From Rhyacichthys aspro (Eukaryota; Chordata; Actinopteri; Gobiiformes; Rhyacichthyidae), in the NCBI GenBank assembly GCA_036850595.1, contig CM072156.1, forward strand, positions 2,794,030-2,858,029: 64,000 nt of DNA, written 5' to 3'. The position numbers were made by a program, and so were the translations under genes. The notes under the pieces are model-generated. The model was not told the DNA's origin. It made no database searches and saw only the letters and a list, made by a program, of their open reading frames with translations. Position 1 is the first letter of the stretch. Every line of letters starts with the position of its first letter. Shown here one piece after another: positions 60,181 through 64,000 of the stretch.

Positions 60181-61780
60181 GATTTAATATTGATCTTTCC
60201 CGGGCGTTTAAACAGGAGCCTTTATCCGGATCGGCCTCCGAGGGCATCCGAGTTTAGCCGACTCATTTTTCAGACAGCAGCAAAACAACACAGTTTTAAA
60301 GACACGCTTTGGGAGAATATCATCACAGATTTAGTTTATATTCACGTAGAGAAAACCCTGCTTTAATGTGGAGTAACGGACTAGAGAGAAAAGAGGGAAC
60401 AACACGAGCCTCAGCTGGAAACACGGGTCACTGAGGCGCCCCAAAGAGACTAAAGTATCTGTACAAACATCGCTTTTTGACTTATTTTGAACATTTTCCA
60501 AAATAATGGGCTCAAAATAATGTCTGATAATATAAAACAAAAAATAAACAATAACCATTCTTTTATTTACTGTACATTCCTAAAGGATAAAGAGCTAAAT
60601 GACATTTTTAACAAATAACATGATTAATTTTTATTAGCCTATAGTTCAGTGTCTATTGGGGCCCCTTCATACTTTCTGTTTGGGCCCCTACAGTCTCTAG
60701 AAACGCCCCTGTGTCTATTGTATGTACATAACTACCAGATTTTTAATAGATTAGGGACTTCTAGCATCAAAATATTAGCTTTTCATTTGTCATATTCGTA
60801 AACATCAGCGTGACACTAAAAGAATCAAGAAATGTGTTATCTCTTTTTTCACTGACTCCTCACAGGGGCCTAACTTAGCCTCTCTGTTATTATTCACTTT
60901 TTACTTCATAGAAACAGACTTATTCCTGGTTATACTCTGGATTTTAGACAAACTGAGGTCATCCTGGAGGGGCTTTGAATGTGTGACACTTAGTTTAATG
61001 TTGGTTCATTCTTTCATTCTCCTTCTGGACGGACCATTCACTCTCACAATCATTCACTATGGGTCAATTCATAATGATAGACAATAAGCCGAAACATAGA
61101 ATTAGTACAAATATATTAACTCTGCAATTAGAAAATACAAAAAACCTGAAATAGTGAGGAATCTAAAACTGTATCCATTCATAAAAGCATCATATATGTC
61201 AAGTTTGAGTTGGACAAGCACAATATATTTTTAAATATCAGAGAAATTGTTCCCCTAATAAGTAAACAGATTGGATAAAAATACTGTGGTTAGACTTCAG
61301 AACTGCATAAGGCCCCTCTCCAAACAACTATTCCCAGTCATCCAGGTCATAATCCACTTAAAAGGTTAAAAGAAGAAACAATCTGGACATAAGAGCTGAG
61401 AAACGTCAACAAAATGTCTAAAAAATCTATTATTCTTTTTCAATTTCATTTCAAAACTTCACATTTAAACACAAGAAGCAATAATTTCACATTTAATTTA
61501 GGGCTGTTGCTGTAATTTTATTATATATATTATATTAAATTGACTTTATAGTGTTAGCTTTAAGGGGGCTAGATATTTTAAATTGGTGGCCACAGCCCAG
61601 ATCGGCCACCCCTTGCATACGCCCATGCTTATGTGCCAAAAAAGCTATGGTTTTGTAAAAAATCTCATAAATATTCATTCTGAATGACTGGACAATGATA
61701 AATGTAGCACATAACAGACTTTAAAACCATGTGTTGTGCGTAAAATAATCTCGATAATTCTCTAAAAGAAAAGAGCGCTT
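60181..61780. other. Intergenic AT-rich sequence
   Basis: No gene. Two short GC-rich scraps (60655-60715 with repeated GGGGCCCC-type words, and 61560-61625 with GGTGGCCACAGCCCAGATCG) resemble worn DNA-transposon ends but cannot be assigned. Confidence 0.4.
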
Positions 61781-61859
61781 TTTTCTTCATCAAACCTTTT
61801 TTCTTCCTCCTTTCAGCTCGCGCTCTTCTGACAGTTGACCTTTGGGGGGAGGCTTGAAG

Positions 61860-62560
61860 GACTGAGCCTTAACAGGAGACGAACAGCGGCCTAATTAATT
61901 GACACAGTTTTGAATATTCATCTCTAATACCGCTCCGTCCTTAATTACATTGTTGGACTTCTCTCGGAGGAGCCTAAATCACGGAAGGCTTAATTATTGT
62001 AATGTATTCGCGGGATCCACGAGGGCACGAGGGGGGTTTTGTGGGGGGAGGAGGTGAGTGGGGGGCGCGTCAAGGAGCCCGTCATGACACCTGGCCAGAG
62101 ACAAACGAGGAACGGGAGTGCGCGCTTTGTGTTGTGCGTCGTGCGTAAAGTTTGTTTACCTCCTCGCAGCCGTTCACCTGAGAGCGCTTTAACAGACAGA
62201 CACGAGACACACACTCCCCTCTCAGCAATTAATCAACAACACACACGCGCACTCACACACAACCCTCGTGCGTAAGAGGAGTGCGCGCGCGCAAAAAAAA
62301 AAGACATGATTTATTGTTGGCAAAGTCTGAAAGTGCAGTCGAGCAGATTTAATGAAGAACGCGTTTGTTTATGGGCTTTTCTTGTTGTTTTAAAGTAAAA
62401 TAAGCAACTTGTACCAACACGGTCTCTCGTGACAGACGCGCCAACGAGACAAGACTTAGCACGAGACAACACTCATCTGCGCGTGCCTTCGGAGAGAGGG
62501 TTATGGATGAGAGAAAACAGGAGCTCGTGCGTCTTTATGTAAATCTTGATACAGACAACG
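61860..62560. promoter_or_regulatory. Candidate conserved/regulatory GC-rich block
   Basis: The 'CCTAATTAATTGACACAG' and 'CTTAATTACATTGTTGGAC' homeobox-type words at 61890-61960 are followed by a CpG-rich stretch to 62560 with CACACACGCGCGC-type repeats. No exon is recognised. It may belong to the promoter region of a gene beyond the right edge. Confidence 0.3.
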
Positions 62561-63440
62561 CACAAGATTCAACATTAGACTCAAATATTCAAACTTCACT
62601 AAAGAGCCTTCATCAAAACAATTATTATTTCAGTAAAAGGACATTCATCAGTTACAGAATATATAATTTATAATAAGCCTTATTCCCACATTATTAATCA
62701 ACATTAAGTTAAGCTTGTGTCTAATTGTATAAATATTTTTCACTATCCATACATTGTTTCTTCATTATTTCGTACATAATAATATAGAATTATTCCTGAA
62801 AACTCTGTAGGTTTTATAATGCAGTTTTATAAAGCAATAATATATTGAGAAATACTTTAAAGTTTTAAATGGTTAGTCACATTTGCATTAGCCTGCACAG
62901 CTTCAGAACAATGAACTGAAAACTGATTTGTGTCAGCCATAATTTGACTTTTAAAATCACTTTGGAATGTTTTCTTTGGTCTTTTTTCGTTGGCGGTGTT
63001 TGACAGTTTGAGTCTGAGCACATTTCTTTTGGAGACCACTATTGGTTTATATTGACCTTATCGTTAAAGTTGACCTGGTCACATTAAAGTTCATCTGACA
63101 CGTTGCATTTACTCTGTGGAGAGTTATCCAGATCACAATCCACTGAAAAGTTGAGAAAAGAAAGAAAAGGACATAGAGATAAAAGCTAAATACGTTTATG
63201 TAAAAGCCTCATGAGGCATAACGTTTAAACAAGATTTTCGTAAATATGATCAATGTTGAAAGAAAACTGATCTAACGTTGATGAATCCTGTGTTATAGGC
63301 AGAGGTCAGAGGTCACGGTGAGCTACAGTAACAGCCTTGGACCAGTTTTATTGAGAGGGGCCTGAAGTTTGGTCTCTGTGGTCGGTGATTGGCAAACGCT
63401 CGATTAGAGTCAGAAGACGTCAGTAAAACACGCACCACCC
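62561..63440. other. Intergenic AT-rich sequence
   Basis: Nothing recognised on either strand. Confidence 0.5.
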
Positions 63441-63462
63441 TCTTTGTATTCACTTCTACTGT

Positions 63463-63488
63463 CTCTCTCTCTCTCTCTCTCTCTCTCC
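63463..63488. repeat. (CT)n microsatellite
   Basis: About 13 CT units. Confidence 0.93.
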
Positions 63489-63662
63489 ACACACGCGCGC
63501 ACACACGCACACTCCCCCGAGCCCCTGTGTGTCTGGATCACAGATAATAGAGGCTGCGACCTGCGGGGGTCTCACAAAAACAGCGCAGAGAGAGTGAGAG
63601 CCTCACACACGGAGCACACCCGGAGAAGACTCTCATCCAGCCTCAGACCCGCCTCAGACCCG

Positions 63663-63797
63663 CCTCAGACCCCGACAGCAGCTGGAGGGACCCCAGCCTC
63701 AGACCCCGGCAGCAGCTGGAGGGACCCCAGCCTCAGACCCCGGCAGCAGCTGGAGGGACCCCAGCCTCAGACCCCGACAGCAGCTGGAGGAACCTCA
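63663..63797 (+). repeat. 34-bp GC-rich minisatellite, about 4 copies
   Basis: The unit starts at CCTCAGACCCCGGCAGCAGC and ends TGGAGGGACCCCAG, at 63663, 63697, 63731 and 63765 (last copy truncated). The 34-bp period is not a multiple of three, against a coding role. Confidence 0.95.
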
Positions 63798-64000
63798 CAA
63801 GACGCACTGACTCTGACTTTTACGCACGGCGCCAGAAGAAGCCTCTGGAGGAAAGTGAGTGTGATGCGGGGGGCTCTGGGATGAACCCGCAGCTGAAGGC
63901 CTCCAGCGGACTGTAGAACTCTGAGGTGATGGCCTAAACTCTGGGACAGAGTCAGAGACCCGGACAGTTCCAGAGGAGTGTGAAAGTGTCAGAGCCATGC

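Larger units (their letters stand above)
63440..63853 (+). other. Possible 5' untranslated exon of a plus-strand gene
   Basis: A CT tract (63463-63487) and CA/CG tract lead into GC-rich, exon-like sequence with GAGAGAGTGAGAGCC and a 34-bp tandem repeat. It ends at a donor-like GGAAA|GTGAGTGTG near 63852. No family-recognisable protein is encoded, so if it is an exon it is untranslated. The gene is unidentified. Confidence 0.25.

Noticed and set aside
60181..64000. foxb2 coding sequence upstream of prune2, expected from human gene order
   Set aside because: No forkhead-domain frame is present on either strand. If synteny holds, it lies beyond the right edge.

Overview
The window is vertebrate nuclear DNA, almost certainly from a teleost fish. 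Exons are short and bounded by AG/GT splice signals. Introns are large and AT-rich and carry fish-type minisatellites, tRNA-derived SINE pieces and decayed LINE and MITE fragments. There is no operon structure. Nearly all of the interpretable content belongs to one minus-strand gene, prune2 (the BMCC1 / prune homolog 2 family), read from right to left.

The gene model comes from splice phases and family resemblance. The start codon is at 56592 (exon 1, 13 codons). It is followed by exon 2 (47177-47076), exon 3 (45623-45421), exon 4 (29127-28984), exon 5 (26789-26670), exon 6 (25598-25510), exon 7 (12452-12303), exon 8 (10960-10632), the giant exon 9 (9937-7055, about 961 codons), exon 10 (4125-3691) and a probable transmembrane exon 11 (1455-1250). 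The phases chain without a break (0,0,2,1,1,0,0,2,2,2) provided one extra base in a G6 run of exon 4 is treated as an assembly error. Exons 1-4 encode the degenerate DHH phosphoesterase-like domain, exons 5-8 the DHHA2-like part, and exons 9-10 the long acidic, Ser-rich, probably disordered middle. The C-terminal BCH (BNIP2/Cdc42GAP homology) exons are not in the window. They should lie beyond the left edge, past or inside the 267-base N gap at 48-314.

The most important structural fact is that 30528-44803 and 44903-59929 are two copies of the same approximately 15 kb. The right copy starts at the first base after the 99-base N gap at 44804-44902, and the left copy ends at the last base before it. 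This is the signature of two overlapping contigs scaffolded side by side without merging. The left copy is noisy: exons 2 and 3 are broken by small indels there, there is a nonsense homopolymer patch near 35600, and tandem-array lengths differ. The right copy is clean and keeps exons 1-3 intact. The duplication is therefore most likely artificial and the real locus about 15 kb shorter.

The remaining sequence is intron or upstream flank. It contains a 62-bp minisatellite in both orientations, a 42-bp A-rich array, an approximately 62-bp pyrimidine-rich array with a 191-bp higher-order repeat, a 392-bp terminal-inverted-repeat element, several dispersed repeat pairs, two LINE reverse-transcriptase scraps, and GC- and homeobox-motif-rich blocks that look like conserved non-coding elements (around 21400, 23200, 59640-60180 and 61860-61980). 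The right end (63440-63870) has the look of a 5' untranslated exon of a plus-strand gene, but no coding sequence is visible to identify it.
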